Shown one piece after another: positions 1-16,045 of a DNA stretch of 64,000 nt (positions are counted from its first letter, which is position 1; each line of letters starts with the position of its first letter). Location of the stretch: assembly GCA_023374025.1 (NCBI GenBank), contig SIJG01000004.1:1175226-1239225 (forward strand), in the 5' to 3' direction. The DNA comes from Heterodera schachtii (taxonomy: Eukaryota; Nematoda; Chromadorea; Rhabditida; Heteroderidae). The position numbers were made by a program, and so were the translations under genes. The notes beneath the pieces were generated by a model, which worked only from the letters and a program-made list of their open reading frames with translations, did not search any database and had not been told where the DNA came from.

Positions 1-335
1 ACATATCACAGAATGGCATTCCCAAATACAATTTGTACTTTCGTACAATAATTCTTCATTTTTGGCTATTTCCCCCCGGGGGAATTCAATTCGATGCGAT
101 TACTTTTCTCTCCGTTTTTTAAAATGATTCACCGATGGTTTGTCCGTTTTGTTATCTGATTTGTTTTTTGCCAATTTGTGCATATTAATATGATCATTGG
201 ATGGATTCCATCAGAATGAATGAATCATTTGCCTTTGCTTTGCTTTCACTTTTATTTCATTTGCTTTATTTTCCCCCATTTTTAATCATTCCAAAATTTA
301 ATTTATTTTAATTTGAATTCCAATAAATTTCCAAA

Positions 336-1830
336 ATGCTTTTTCCAATGCTCTTCGTCCTTTCCTTCTCGCTTTTCCCCCCACTTTTGGGTATTCCCCG
401 TTTTTTTGTTGCCCAATTTTCCCCATTTTCCAAAAGGGTTCAACCATTTCCTCAAGTGCTCCTCCTCCTTCATCCACGCGGGCCCATGGGAAATTGAGCT
501 GTACGATTTGATCAACGAGGTGAGCGGAACTCTGCGGGCCACGGAGGAGAAGCGGAACATCAGTTGCATTTCCTACGCGGGTTCCATGTGTCTGAATGCG
601 ACGTGCCGTGTCGGTCAGTCCGACAAAATCGGGCGGCGCTTTTTGCGGCGCTTGGCAATGCTTTTCGTCCACAGACAGTCGCCATGCCTATTTGGCCTAT
701 CACCACTGCGTGTTCAACGGCGAGTACGACTTTTGCGAGCGCTTTAATGCCCAGTGCCAGGCGCTGAACGGACACGGCGGGTGCAACCTTTGCGACAGCC
801 ACCACTGCAACACGGCACCGGAAGAAGCGGAGGAAGGGGAGGGGGAGGAGGAAAAGCACAACGGCGCCGGAGGGGAGGAGGAGAAGCGGGGCACTGCTGC
901 GCATCATTCGCACGACGAAATGCCAACCGAAAAGGCGGTAAGCGAAGGGAAAGTGCCAAAAACTGTTGAAATTGCAGCAAAAAATGGCCAATGAAAGTGC
1001 GCCGCCGCCTCCGCCGGTCAATCCTTCTGGTAATTGACAATGAGTTGCACTGATCTGCCGTTTTGATCAGTTCCGCTTTTAATTGGACCTTTTCACTTTT
1101 CCAAAAGATGTGCGGCATATTTTGGTTGGTCCGTCGAAATCCGCCGGCGAAAAAACGGACGCTCTTTCGCAACAACAGCAGGGCAATTTCGGCGGGGGCG
1201 GCAGCACCTTTTGGGACTTTGTGTTCTTTTTTGGAGGTAAAAAAAAAAGGAAAAGCATAAATCCGTTCAAAAGGGAAGGGAATTTGAGACAAAAACAAAA
1301 CGCCAAGGGAACGGAAAAGAAAGTGTCACAACAATTTGGCCGATTAAAAGGAGTGAATGAGTCATATTACACTAATTGGCTTACCAGACTTTTGTGGACA
1401 ATTTCATATGAAATTTTTGAAAAATGAATAGAAAGTGAATGGACTTCGTTCGTCAGTAAAGCTCTTTCAAATTTTAAATAAAACGGATTTATCATTGGCA
1501 TTAATTAATTCAACAACAAATATAAATATTTTTTAAAAGTAATTTCTTTGGGTTTTGTTTGAATTTGAAGGGCTCCGTACTTTTGAAACCCAATCTTTGT
1601 ATTCATTTTTTTCTAAATTTATTTATTTATTTCCCAAATTGTCCCATTTCGATTCGATTGTAATTACTATTAATTAGGTGCTTTTACAATTTGTTTTATT
1701 AATTATTATGCGTCGTTTCTGTTCAGTGTTTGTCGCCTGCGTTATGTTGGCCTTTTTCGGCTACAAAGAACTTCGGAAGAGAGGCTTTTTTGTAGCGGAC
1801 GGAGAAAGACAGAACGAAAATTTGATTTAG
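336..1830 (+). CDS. Novel single-pass membrane protein with Cys-rich ectodomain (6 exons)
   Basis: I do not recognise this family. Six exons (336-390, 437-607, 675-937, 978-1029, 1108-1236, 1727-1830) join with matching phases into about 257 residues. The N-terminus (MLFPMLFVLSFSLFPPLLG) looks like a signal peptide. The next ~120 residues carry paired cysteines (motifs ISCISYAGSMCLNATC, YHHCVFNGEYDFCERF, GGCNLCDSHHC), suggesting a disulfide-bonded extracellular domain. A low-complexity Glu/Gly/His stretch follows, then a Pro run. The last exon completes a hydrophobic segment (TFWDFVFFFGVFVACVMLAF) followed by KELRKR, a positive-inside stop-transfer, and a short tail ending at TAG 1828-1830. 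I therefore infer a type I surface protein. The exon 2 donor (after 607) is a weak site and the 46-nt intron 1 is short. Confidence is good for exons 2-6 and lower for the start. Confidence 0.62.
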
Positions 1831-2297
1831 AAGAGAACCGAAAAAGCCGAAATAATTTATTCATTCATTTATTTAATTAATTAATTTATGGGTTAACTTT
1901 TTTAATGACAATAAATACCTAAGCAATTTATTTGGCTTTACTTTAAAATTGGACTTGCTGTTTTACCTATTTTTAAATCAACCAAAAACATAAAATTAGA
2001 TGAACTTTCACCATTTACTCCTTTACGAAATCGTACAATTTCAATACAAATTCAAACATTACACATTAATTAATAGCGACAAATGGGGACATTTCTCTCG
2101 ACAAAAGCCGTTTAAAGAATATCTTAAGCAAACGCGAACTGACAGAAGAATGACCAGTGAAAACCGAACAAAAATTAATTGCGTATAATTGGGGTACAAA
2201 GCTCATGATGATGGCAATTACGGCACAATGAAACTGCTTGATTTGATGGTCGAGATCAAATTGAAGCGAAATATCCTCCCGGGAATTAGCAACCCAA
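1831..2297. other. Convergent intergenic, AT-rich
   Basis: This stretch lies between the 3' ends of the convergent membrane-protein and acyl-CoA synthetase genes. It is AT-rich with short TTAATTAA-like runs. I see no coding signal, RNA gene or repeat in it; it probably holds both 3' UTRs. Confidence 0.5.
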
Positions 2298-5427
<3,130 letters not shown>

Positions 5428-6523
5428 TTTAACTCTAAAATGCAATGCAAAAAAGTTTATTAATTTCGTCGGTAATTTTTTGTTTTTCAACAACCATTTA
5501 AAAACAAGAGAGAAACCATTAATACAGCGAGTCAAATATTTTATCCCCTCTAGCGATTCCAAGTTTATTTTATAAAACTGAAGTTTCTAACTCGAGAGAC
5601 CGGCTCTTGCATTTTTACAAGGAAAAATTCCAAATTTTTTAAGTTTTGCAAAGTTTTGGCGATCTGTATATTCATTTCGCCAAATAGCAAATTGGCGTAA
5701 TTTTTGCGCTAATTCAAAATTTGACTAGTAAATGCCTTTTTTGTTTTATTTATTTTGATCAGCTGTAACTCGCTCCATTCCCAACTAAACTGAATAAATT
5801 TGATATCTAAAAAAAGTATTTGAAAGGGAGAATCTTTTTCTAAGCGAATGTTAAGCAATTTGACGCACAAGAGAAAAGTTATGAGTCTTTAAAACTTTCA
5901 TACGTTATACCTCATTCGGTTCATAACTGTTGTGCAATTACTTAGCGGATATCGCAAAAAATAAACAAACAAACAAACAAATTGTCCTTTGTGCAGCAAA
6001 AAATAAATAAAATACAAAAGTGATCAATCGCAATGGTAAAAAGGCCACCGGACAAAGAAGAGGAAGAGACGGAGAGAGAAAGTGAAAAGAAAGAGTGCCG
6101 TAGAAAACATTAGGACGTATTCATGGCAAACGTTCAGTCTGATCGAGAGTTGAAACATTTGTCTCCCGCATTCTTTAATCTTTCAAAATGGGTGGATTTT
6201 ACATATGTAGCAGTTAATAGAGCTCACAGACTCACGGTATCGGACCTCGAGTCAAGAAAAGTAGCGGTTTATGAACCCGAAACTCGGAAAAAAATGTCAG
6301 GGAAATGTTACCGAACCTTAAATTATCTGCTGGCGCTGAACTATTGAGTTACTAATTGAAAGGTTCTGATAAAAAAAGCAGAGACAAATGTTTTCACATT
6401 TGATCATGCAACCACAATGAAAGACAGACGGAGAAAAAAAAAGAGAGCCTGGCGGAAAAGAGAGACCGATTGAAAGGGAGAGAAAAAGAGCAACAGAGAA
6501 ACAGAACCAGCAAAGCGAAGGAG
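5428..6523. other. Intergenic between acyl-CoA synthetase and ABC transporter
   Basis: AT-rich DNA. It should contain the acyl-CoA synthetase promoter next to 5427 and the ABC transporter 3' UTR near 6500. A partial fold-back element (separate entry) occupies 5677-5930. The purine-rich run at 6040-6520 has no convincing gene; a 74-codon ORF at 6123-6347 is probably chance. Confidence 0.45.
5677..5930. repeat. Solo arm of fold-back (MITE-like) element
   Basis: This matches the right arm of the complete fold-back element at 24839-25339. The shared blocks, in the same order, include GGCGTAATTT, CTAATTCAAAATTT, AACTCGCT..CAT, AAATTTGATATCTAAAAAA, GGAGAAT and GTTATGAGTCTTT. By eye about 75-80% of bases agree. 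No left arm is present here, so this is a truncated or deleted copy. Confidence 0.72.
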
Positions 6524-9500
6524 TTACTCGTTCAGATTGGTCAATCTCAAGAACACTTGCTCAAGCGAGTTCTGAGTGAGCGAAAAGTCCACAATTTGGG
6601 GAGTCCGTCGGCCGTTTCCTCGGGTTGGACCTGAGACGGAAATGAAAACGTAAAACGGGAAGACCCCCCGGGACGGACCGGGAATTGGTCGGCCAGTGTC
6701 TGCGCTCGTTTGAACAGCATGCTCCAAGTGGTGCCCTCTTGGCGTGGCAATTCCCAGCGCAATGTGGCAGAATTCAGCGGGTCCTGGCACTGCGGCGACT
6801 GCGAGAATTTCGGGATTTTGCAAATGCAATTTATGCGTCATATTCAAACTCACAGCCATCGCATCACGGACCATTTCATCCAATTGGGCACCGATGGCAT
6901 GGCACGGGTTGGCCACGGTGATGAAAAGCAGAAAACTGTTTCCAAACCTAAGAAAATTTCAATTTTGCTTTTGGCTTTTTTGTCCAGTCATATTTCAAAT
7001 TGTCCATTGTCAATTCACGACCCGGCTTAATCCCATTCTAACTTTGGATTAATTTTTGAAAGGATTAATTGGCTCTGTTTGTCCACCCATTTTGGTGATT
7101 TGTCCGTATTTTATTCCGGTTCCAAGCACTGATCCTTGCTGATCAGTGACTGTTTTGGTCAAATTCTGCCCAATCATTAATTGGCTCATTTACTTGCTCT
7201 TCAAGTGTTGGCTGCTGCCCAATCCGATGAGTTTTCCGGCGTTCATCAGTCCGATTCGGCTGCACAACATTTCGCACTCGTCCATCGAATGCGAACTGAG
7301 CACCATCGCCATGCGCCGTTCACGCGCCGCTTGGATTAATTGCCAAATGTGCCGACGCGCAACTGGATCAATGCTTAAGAGGGGGAAAGGGGGGACCATC
7401 CGCTAAAGAAATGCCATAAAAGCATTTACCCCGCGGTGGGCTCGTCCAGCATCACAAGTGGACAGCAACCGCAACACAGCGCAACGCCAACGGACAAACG
7501 GCGCCGTTGGCCCCCACTAAACTTGGGAATGATGTGAAAACATACCCGAAATGCTGTATCCGCAGCATTCAAAATTCATATTTTGTGCATAATGTAAATT
7601 GCCCTACTTTCCCCGACCCAATCCCGTCATAAACTTGTCCCTCTGTTCATCATATCCCAAGCCAATCCAATCCCTCTCATTTCCAATGTTATCGTGCCAT
7701 TTCTTCCTATCCACCTCTGTTGCATATGCCATCAATTTCTCTTATTCCCTTTTGTGTTTTGCCGTCATTACCCCTCATCCTGTCCAAAGTCCATCCCCAT
7801 TGTGCCAGTATATAAGCCCACTCAATTTCCCCCTCGGGGGCTGCGAGATGTCTGCGGTGGGTCAGTCTGTGCTGTTCCTTGCCTTTGGCAATCCTTTCCC
7901 AAATAACCAATGGCACTGACCCACCCAAAATGCTCTGAGGTTGTTGTTGACCCAAACTATTCCCGGTTTTTAACATATAATATTTTGTCAATTCTTTTCC
8001 TTAAATAAAATGCTCTCTCTTAAAATGGTAATTTGAAATCTGCTTAAAGCCTTAAACCCGGGGACACAACACGAAATAAAGGGGGGAGGGACTTGTAAAG
8101 GTCGCAGGAAGGGGGCGGGGGCTATAAAAGGGAGGGAGAGGGGCGTGTAAGGAAGGGAAAGAGAATGACTATTTCCTGAGAAATTCCATAAAAATTTTCA
8201 AATTTCATGCATTCCTATCGGCACCACCGGGACGATACATAAAACAATTCTATAATTTGCCGGACCCCATTAATTTCTCTTAAACGGGTTAAGCAAAAAA
8301 AAAGGGTCGCCCTAATTCTCCCTATTCGCTACCGTTGCTGCTCCTCCTCACCTGAACTGCTTCGTCTGCTTGTCCGCGTTGCCCTCCATCCGAATTGCCC
8401 ACAACGTTTTCCTGGCTCGTTCGCCACTGTCGCGGAATCCGTTCAGTCGCATCAGCAGAGTGAGCACCTCGCGCCCCGTCAGTTCGCCCGGCAACGCGTC
8501 AAATTGGGGACAGTAGCCAATGCGCGGGCATTTCTTCACATCGCGGCCGGCAACGGTGGCACTTCCACCGCTGGCGTACTGTACGCCGGCCAAAAGGTCG
8601 AAGGTGGTCGTTTTGCCGGCACCATTTACCCCTAAAGGGATGGCCAAAGCCGTGAGCCTTCAATTTCCTAAGTTTTCATTATTATGCCCTTGTACTCAGA
8701 TACAATAATCGTGCCATCGTTTACCGAGTAATCCAAAACACTCCTCCGCTTTGACCCCAAAGGTAATTTCGCGGACGGCACAAAACCGGCGATAGAATTT
8801 GGTGAGACCCATCACGGCAAGCGCGTGGCTCTCGTTGGTCTCCCGCAACATTCTGTCCCGCTCTTCCCGTACGTCTTCGTCTTCGTCCTCCTCAGACAAC
8901 GACCGATTGCCGTAGATGACCATCTGAATGTTGTCGCATTATCAGGAGAAGGGACTCCAAAAGCATTGTCCCTCACGGCGATGTTGTTGCTCATTTTGTG
9001 CCATGCCCAGGCGACGCGGCGCGATTGGAGCAATGCCAACAGAACCCAGAAGATGAGCCCGGCGATGCCCATGGCGAACAGTTCCCTTCGGAATTCCTTC
9101 CACAGCTCACCGACGGGCCCGGCAGTGCCGAAGAAGCTGTTGCCGGACCCGTCGTCGAAATGTTGGCCGATCAATTGCTGATAAGTGGCAATCAGTGCCA
9201 GGTTGAGGATGCCGCCACTTAATGCTTTGGTGGGCAACACAATGCCAAGCAGCATGTTCAGCAGAAGGGCGGTACGTTCGCCGATGGCGCCGGCATTCAG
9301 TTTCAGAAGAGCGGTGCCAATGGTGGAAAGCATGGAGCCGACCATAAACCAACACATAAGCGCACTGAATGCCTTCGTCGCCTGGAGCAAAAAGTGAAAA
9401 ATGAAATGAAAATAAAAAATAAATAAAAAATAATTATACCTTTTCAAAAAGGAAAGACGCGCAGCCGACCATTGGAACGGTGGCCCAAAAGTAAAAGAGC

Positions 9501-12500
9501 CAAAGGAGAACGATGGAGCCGAGAAAGGGACGCATCCAATTGAAGAAGAACAGAGAGACACCGATGACGGAACAGAACACGGCGTACAGGACGAAGTTCC
9601 ACAACAGAACGGAGGCCCAATAGACAAAGGGGTGGAGATGGGTCAGCAACAACTGCAGCAGAGGGAGGGGGGGCGAAGATTAGGGAAGAAAATAGGAAAT
9701 AGAAAGTGATCAAAGCGATCGGAACAATGACATTTGCCAAGGCAAACATTTTGGACAACGGCCATTTGAGTAAGATTGGCTTGTTTAAATTTGATCAGAC
9801 ATTCGATAGGAAAGGCATGTTGATCACCGGTGCCACTTTCATTCTTTTCCAATGAGTGTCCGTCCATCCGCCGAACTGTTCACCCATGCCCAATCCGTCC
9901 GTCCTCCCCCCGTCCCTCACCTGGTGTTTGAAGCGGCTTCCTCGCTCCTCCACCACGGCATCACCATTGTGGCAGTCATTATGGAGAAGGCGGTGATCAC
10001 GGACATTGCGGCGCCCATGTTGCCCATCACATCTTTGAACAGATCCTTCAGCATGCCGAAGGGATTCTCGTCCTCCCCGTACAATTCGATGCTCGGCTGA
10101 ATGATCGCTGCGGAAAATTAAACGAATTAGCCAAAATTAGTCAATTCTTTGGGCATAAAGAATGCCCGTGAAAAAATTCCTCTAAGCCAAAGCCCCGCTG
10201 AAGCCCAAATACTTGTGGCATTTCCCAACATGGCATTTCCTAACAAATTCAGCGCAATTTCCGGCCCGTGGTAAGTGGCTCCGTTGAACAACAATTGAAC
10301 ATTCAGTTTGCCGTTGCTTTGGTTGCGCGAAATGACCGCCCCAACGCCGAGAGGGGGCCAATGGTAAAATGTGTCCAAAAGTGTCTTGTCCATTTGTTTG
10401 TCTCCGTCAATTTGGAGCAGTTTAATGGAGGGATGTGCCTTTGCCATGTCCGTTATTGTCTTTGAAAGCCAAGTCGCTGAAAGGTGTTTTTGCCGGATTG
10501 AACAGTAAGCCGTCTTGGTGGGTTACCGTTGTCGTCATTGTCGAGCAGTACTTGGAGCGGAAGTGCCATTTCCTGACTGATTTTGTCCAACCCAAAAGAG
10601 CGTTCGTTGGTTGTTGGCCCTTTGTCATGCCAAAGGCCCATTGGAAGAAAAATGGTCAGTGCCAAAAAGAAGGGGAACAGTGAACGGAGGGGGTTGCGCA
10701 GAGCCCAAAGGAAATGGCGGTGGAAAAGGGCGACGAGTTGGAAGAACAACAGAGAGAGACCGAACCGATCGGACTGAAATGGACGGAGGGGAAATTCAAA
10801 AATCGAATTTAAAAGATGGGACAACAAACAGTTTGGCTGAACAATTGGTTGGACACCATCTGAAGGGACTCTTCCGTCCCCTCCCCTTTTTTCTCTTCCG
10901 CGCTTTGTTCACCGACTCTAAATTTGTTATGCCAATGTGTGCCAAAACTGTCTTATAATTATTTGGTTTGTGCCCACTTGAGAAACACTTGCTCCAGCGT
11001 GTTCGACGACACTCCGAATGAGTCAACTCCAAATTCGTCCGTGCGCTGCTCCAACTCCGCGAAAATGTCGCCGAACTTTCGCTTGTCGCCCAGGGGGAGG
11101 ACGACGGAAAATTCGGGTGGTTTTTGGTTCTGTTCAAGCTTTGCGCCGGGCGCATGTTTGGCAATTGCGTCGAACACTTTGCCCACTGCGCGGGGAAAGT
11201 CGGCACCGGCACGGACAACGACGGACAAAACGTAGCCGACGCCAAAGCGCTGCTTCAGAAACTCGGGCGACCCGTTGCACACCATGCGGCCTTGGACCAT
11301 AATGCCAATGCGATCGCCCAACGTGTTGGCCTCCTCCATGTAATGGGTGGTCAACAGAATGGTACTGAAATGGAAAGCGTTTGGGTGGCCAAGCGAATCG
11401 TACTCAAACTGCGGATGGTACTGATCAACGAATGAACCGGGTTGTAGTTTGGCAGAGAGTGATAGCAAGGGGTGAGTTAGCCATTCCCCGGCTATTTCTC
11501 TCACGCCAAAAAAAAAATCACCGATCGCGCTTTATCCTCTCCAACACTTTGCCGGCCTCGTTCCGCGCCCCCGGGTCCATCCCTGCGGTGGGTTCGTCCA
11601 GCAAAACGACCGGACTTCGGCCCACCAAAGCCATCGCAAGGCACAATTTGCGCTTCTGTCCACCGCTCAAATTTTTAGCCAACTAAAAAAATTATGGACG
11701 AATTTTTAGCAGCAGAATTGACTCCCTCTCGTCCTTCCGCCCTTGCTCTACACGTTCTTCCGCCCTCTTCTCCTCCCCACTTTCTCTCGCGTCTGTCTCC
11801 CGTCTTCCCCCGCCCGCCCTTTTCTCTCCACCCCTTCTCACTTCTCGCCCGCCCCTCCCCACTTTCCCCGCTCCCTCTCGCGTCAACTTGCCGTGTCCAA
11901 TTGCGCCGCAATGCCAACTTCTGCGACCAATTCGGCAACTTCGACGTCCAATTGCCGTCTCAATTCCTCGGCGCCCTCCCCTTGGCTCAGTTTCATTCGT
12001 CCGTAAAACAGCAAATGCTCGCGCACTGTCAATTTGTCGAACAACGGATTGTACTGGGGACAGAAGCCAATCCGACGCTGACAGTCGCGCAAATTGTGCT
12101 CCAACTGCTGCCCACAGATCAGAACATCGCCGCCCGAGGCGCGCACGGAGCCGGTGAGCACAGCAAAAGTGGTGGACTTGCCCGCGCCGTTGTGGCCAAG
12201 CAAAACGAAAACCTAAAAAAGGGGTGGGAAATGTGCGGAGGGGGGGGACACAGCCGAAAGGGGACATGCAAAAGACGAGGAATCATGTATAAGAACTATT
12301 GACAGTGACCATGGCAATGGCCATGGGATGGTTGCCTAAAATTGGCCACTCAATTAATGAAAAAATGGTAATGTGGCAAAAGCCCGCGGGATAAAAGCCC
12401 CCCCCCCTCTCCCGTGCCATTGCATCGCTTACCTTTCCCCGGTAAGCGCGAAAACTCAGCGCGTTCACTGCCATCAGTCCGGTGGACTCCCACACTTTGC

Positions 12501-15060
12501 TCATCCCGCGCACTTCGATGTCCGCCGTCCGATGCTCCGTTGTCTCGGCTTCGGTGTTCTCGGATGTTGCCACCGTATCCGACCCCTCCCCGTCTTCGTC
12601 CTCTCCGTACGGTGTCACTTTCTCATAATTGGACAAACCGATGCCAAAGTGCTGATTTTTCACAGGGTGTTTTAAATAAAATTGGAAAACAATCAAAAAA
12701 TGCCTGGAGGAAAAAGAGCGGATGCCTCCGGGGGCTTTCATCGGTGGGCCAAACGGAGTCAAAGTAAAAAGTGAGCAAAGAGAAGAGAGCGGAGTCGAAC
12801 AGCAGCATAAGCATGGCCAAGCCGACGGAGAACTGATGGGAGGAGCCGGAGAAGAGATGGGGCCAATCGAGCAGAAACACTAATGGGCAATTAGTCAGTA
12901 GTTAATTAGGTAATTGTAAGTACAAAAGGGCAAAATGGCACAAGAACCACGTTCTGAATTGGCAAATACCGACTTCGAGTTTCGAAAGTGCACGCCATTT
13001 GAACGCCGAGACCAAAGGCAGCCACGGGATTAAGCGAAGCGAACAGACAACGGCCGACACTGTGCAGGGGCGGACTGAACTTCCAACTGAGCAGGCCGAG
13101 CAATTGGAAGGACAGACCGACCTTTCGGGGAGAATTCGAATTTAAAAAGGGACGGAATGCCAAAGGAACGGACGAAAACCATCAATTGGACCAATTGTCC
13201 CTTTTGGGTGAACGTGCAGAAAAGGACGGTCAACTGAATGCAACTGAAGGCGTACAGCAGTGCCAAGAGCAGAAACAACGAAACGGAGACGAACTGAACA
13301 GAAAAAGTCAGCAGAAACAGCGATAATTGTGGAAAGGGATGGACGACAATTCCCCGCCCCCCTTAATTGGCGTAATAGCGCACTCTTGACGGGACAATGC
13401 CATTCCCGCCAACCGACCGCAAATGCGGAAGAGATCAGAACGGCACTGGCGCCAACCACGAAGAGAATGGTAAAGGCACCGATCAGAGCATGCGAAGCAT
13501 AAAATGCCATCGGATGCAGCCCCATGACGGTCATATAAGTCTGAACAGGGAAGAAAGGGACAATGGACGAAAGTGGGACTGAAAAGGCCGAGTCTCTTTT
13601 CTCCGGCGATGAAATTGCGCCGTGGTCCACCTTTATGCCCGCCTCCTTCTCCAGCACAATGTTTTTGGCAATGTGCAGCAATGGGACGAGCACAACATAA
13701 ACCCAAACGAAGGGGCCGGCGGTGGACAGGTAAAGGACGGCCAAATTGGTCTGAAAAGGAAAGCAGGGAAATGTCGGCGGGAATCAGTCTCGAGCAGAGC
13801 ATGGCCAAGGGGTGCCATTCTCTGCCGAAAAGTGGCCCACCTGACTGCGCGGGTAAGGCATTCGGCGCATGGAAACGTCCATTTCGGGCAATTTCTTGTG
13901 GCCCAAAAGCTAAATTAGCTCAAATTGGAATTGGCACAAAATTGTGACATTTTCCCCACTTTTTCCGCAAAAATTTGGTGGAGAGCGAATTGGACGGAGA
14001 GAATTCCGCTGGGCCAATACGGCGGATTGTCCGGCACGTCGCTGCTGTTGTCCGTCTGTCCCGCGAATGGGTCGCGATCCGAATCGTAGACGCCGACGCC
14101 GTCGCGCCAAAAGGCGTCCAAATGCCACTCAATCGGCTCGTAGACCAAACTGAACTCGGGACGGGGCAACAGCAAACGGTAGGAGAGACGCCGGGGGGAC
14201 AGCGAAATGCCAGTGAAGAGGAGACCGCCTGAGGGGATGTGCCAAAGTCAGAGGGCAATAAAATGAGAAAATGAACGTAAAAGATGCAACCACCCGACTC
14301 GGTTGGTACTGTATAATGCCAAGCGACATTACAGTACTCGGAGCCGACCAATGGCACCCTTTCGCATACGGTAGGTCGGGTCAGCTTCACCCCCCCCCCC
14401 AAAATCACCCAAATATTTCTGATTGCATTCGTCGCCTGCCGAATTGTTTCGGTCGTCCACCAGTGCCTTTTTCATTTCGCTGCTGTTTTTGAACTCCTTC
14501 AACTCCAACCACTTCTCGCCCCTCATTTGGTCTGTGAATCTCTCCTCCAATTCCTTCAGTTCCAATTCAGCATTCACTTCGCCGACATAACGAAAAAAGG
14601 GAAGAAAACGTAAAATAAATGGGAATTATTAATTTATGAAAAGTTTTTTTTTGAAAAATTTTAATTAAAAAATAAAATAAAATATTTAATTTTATTTCAT
14701 TTTTAATTTTCCATTTGTTTAAACACCTATAGGCCAAAATTTTGGAAGTGTTGCACCAAAAGTCCATTATCGAATCATTGCCAAAGCGTCGGTTCAAATC
14801 GCTGAAATTGCCATTAATTTTCCCCGGCCGAAATGAGCTCATTTCCGCGTGTTCATCCGTGTGATTGAACTGCAATTTTTTTAATTTTAAATCTAATTAA
14901 TTTATTTTAATTCAATTTTCTATTTTGCCTTAAGAATCAATGCCAAAATCGGAAGGCATAAAAGGCACATCAAAAACTCGGAAAGCACCCAAAATTTGGT
15001 GCGCCACATAACCAACAAATTCTTCCTGGTCAACAGGAACAATTGCCGCAAAAAAACCAT
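6524..15060 (-). CDS. Full-size ABCA-family ABC transporter (CED-7/ABT-like)
   Basis: A lipid-exporter-type ABC protein with two membrane halves and two nucleotide-binding domains, in about 20 exons. The N-terminus (ATG 15060) has [18 protein letters not shown] and a hydrophobic helix, typical of ABCA. A large extracellular loop lies at about 14870-13920 and membrane half 1 at about 13750-12620. NBD1 (about 12550-10960) shows Walker [10 protein letters not shown], the Q-loop [10 protein letters not shown], signature LSGGQKRKL, Walker [12 protein letters not shown] and a terminal [14 protein letters not shown]. Membrane half 2 lies at about 10830-9430. NBD2 (about 8840-7190) shows Walker [19 protein letters not shown], signature [15 protein letters not shown], Walker [13 protein letters not shown] and the switch-His segment [10 protein letters not shown]. 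The C-terminus is [15 protein letters not shown]. Both ATP sites look intact. An 835-bp intron splits the NBD2 signature. The orthologue (CED-7 or another ABT) cannot be fixed by eye. Confidence 0.9.
7517..8351. other. Long intron inside NBD2 with promoter-like GC/TATA patch
   Basis: The intron splits codon AGT of the second ABC signature (F-S-G-G-Q); both splice sites read cleanly on the minus strand. It is much longer than its neighbours. At 7600-7900 the plus strand is pyrimidine-rich with chance ORFs. At 8085-8160 a G-rich stretch surrounds CTATAAAAGGGAGG on the plus strand, which resembles a core promoter, but no gene follows it. Confidence 0.5.
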
Positions 15061-15832
15061 TCTCAAAGCTTTAATAAAAGAAAAAAATAATAATTTATTT
15101 TTACATATATAAGAAGGCAAAATTTAAATGAAAATTATTAAATATATAAAAATAAAAAAGATTAGAATTTTAGAAAAAAAAAGGGGGGGAGAAAAGGGGG
15201 GAGGCAATGGGACAAACATCGATTAGAAGAGCAAAAAAAAATGAGGGAGAGGGAAAAGGGAAAATAAAAAAAGGGGAGAGAGAAAATGAGAAAAAGAAGA
15301 AATTGGGCAAAAGATGGAGAGGAGAAAAGAGACAGATCAGCAGAGGAGGAGGAGGGGGGGGGGGGGGGGGAGAAGGGCCAATGAATGGGAGAATAATTAA
15401 GAGGGTAATTAATGCATTACGCTTTTTAAAGATGAGTCATTCATAAGCGAACGGCAAAAATAGGGGGGGGGGGGTAGCAGTAAATGGCACATGGAAAAAA
15501 CGGAAGGGGGAAAGCAAAATACAAATTCAGTGATTAAATGAATGGCACATGAAATTGAACTGCCCATTAATTAGCGATTTTCACCAATAAAAACGCAATT
15601 TCTCTTAATTAACACGCGCGTCACTTCAGGGAAGAGAATGGGATGGATTTATTAGAAGGGAAGGAAAGCGATGGCAAATGCCATGCCAAATTTGTGCTGT
15701 CATTTTAAAGCGATGTCAGTGGAGAAAGCGAAGAAATAAACGGAAAAAAAAAGGCATCGCAAATGAGGAGGGAAAGCAGCATCACATTAGTGGGTAATGA
15801 TGGCGACGATAATCATGTCATTAGCTCATTTT

Positions 15833-15886
15833 ATAATAATAATAATAATAATTATAATTATTATTATTATTATTAATTGCTTTTTT
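15833..15886. repeat. ATA/TAT trinucleotide microsatellite palindrome
   Basis: A run of AAT units meets a run of ATT units around 15860, so the tract is self-complementary and can form a hairpin of about 25 bp per arm. A second short (AAT)n tract lies at 16017-16034. Confidence 0.85.
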
Positions 15887-16045
15887 GTCATATCATTAGC
15901 CCCTTCTTAAATTAATCCATTTGCATGTTTCGAAATGCAATTTTTCACTTTTTGAATCTTTTTTATTCCATTCGAAGAGCAAAAAGAGGTGAGGTCATTA
16001 AAACATTGTAAAAATAATTAATAATAATAATAATTTGAGCTAAAC

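Noticed and set aside
6123..6347. 74-codon ATG-started ORF between the acyl-CoA synthetase and ABC genes
   Set aside because: It has a true ATG, but AT-rich context, no motif, no introns and no signal peptide. It could be a tiny gene but I cannot support it.
7599..7919. 106-codon plus-strand ORF within the ABC intron
   Set aside because: It lies in pyrimidine-rich DNA, overlaps another open frame, has no conserved motif and does not start with an ATG in a sensible context.
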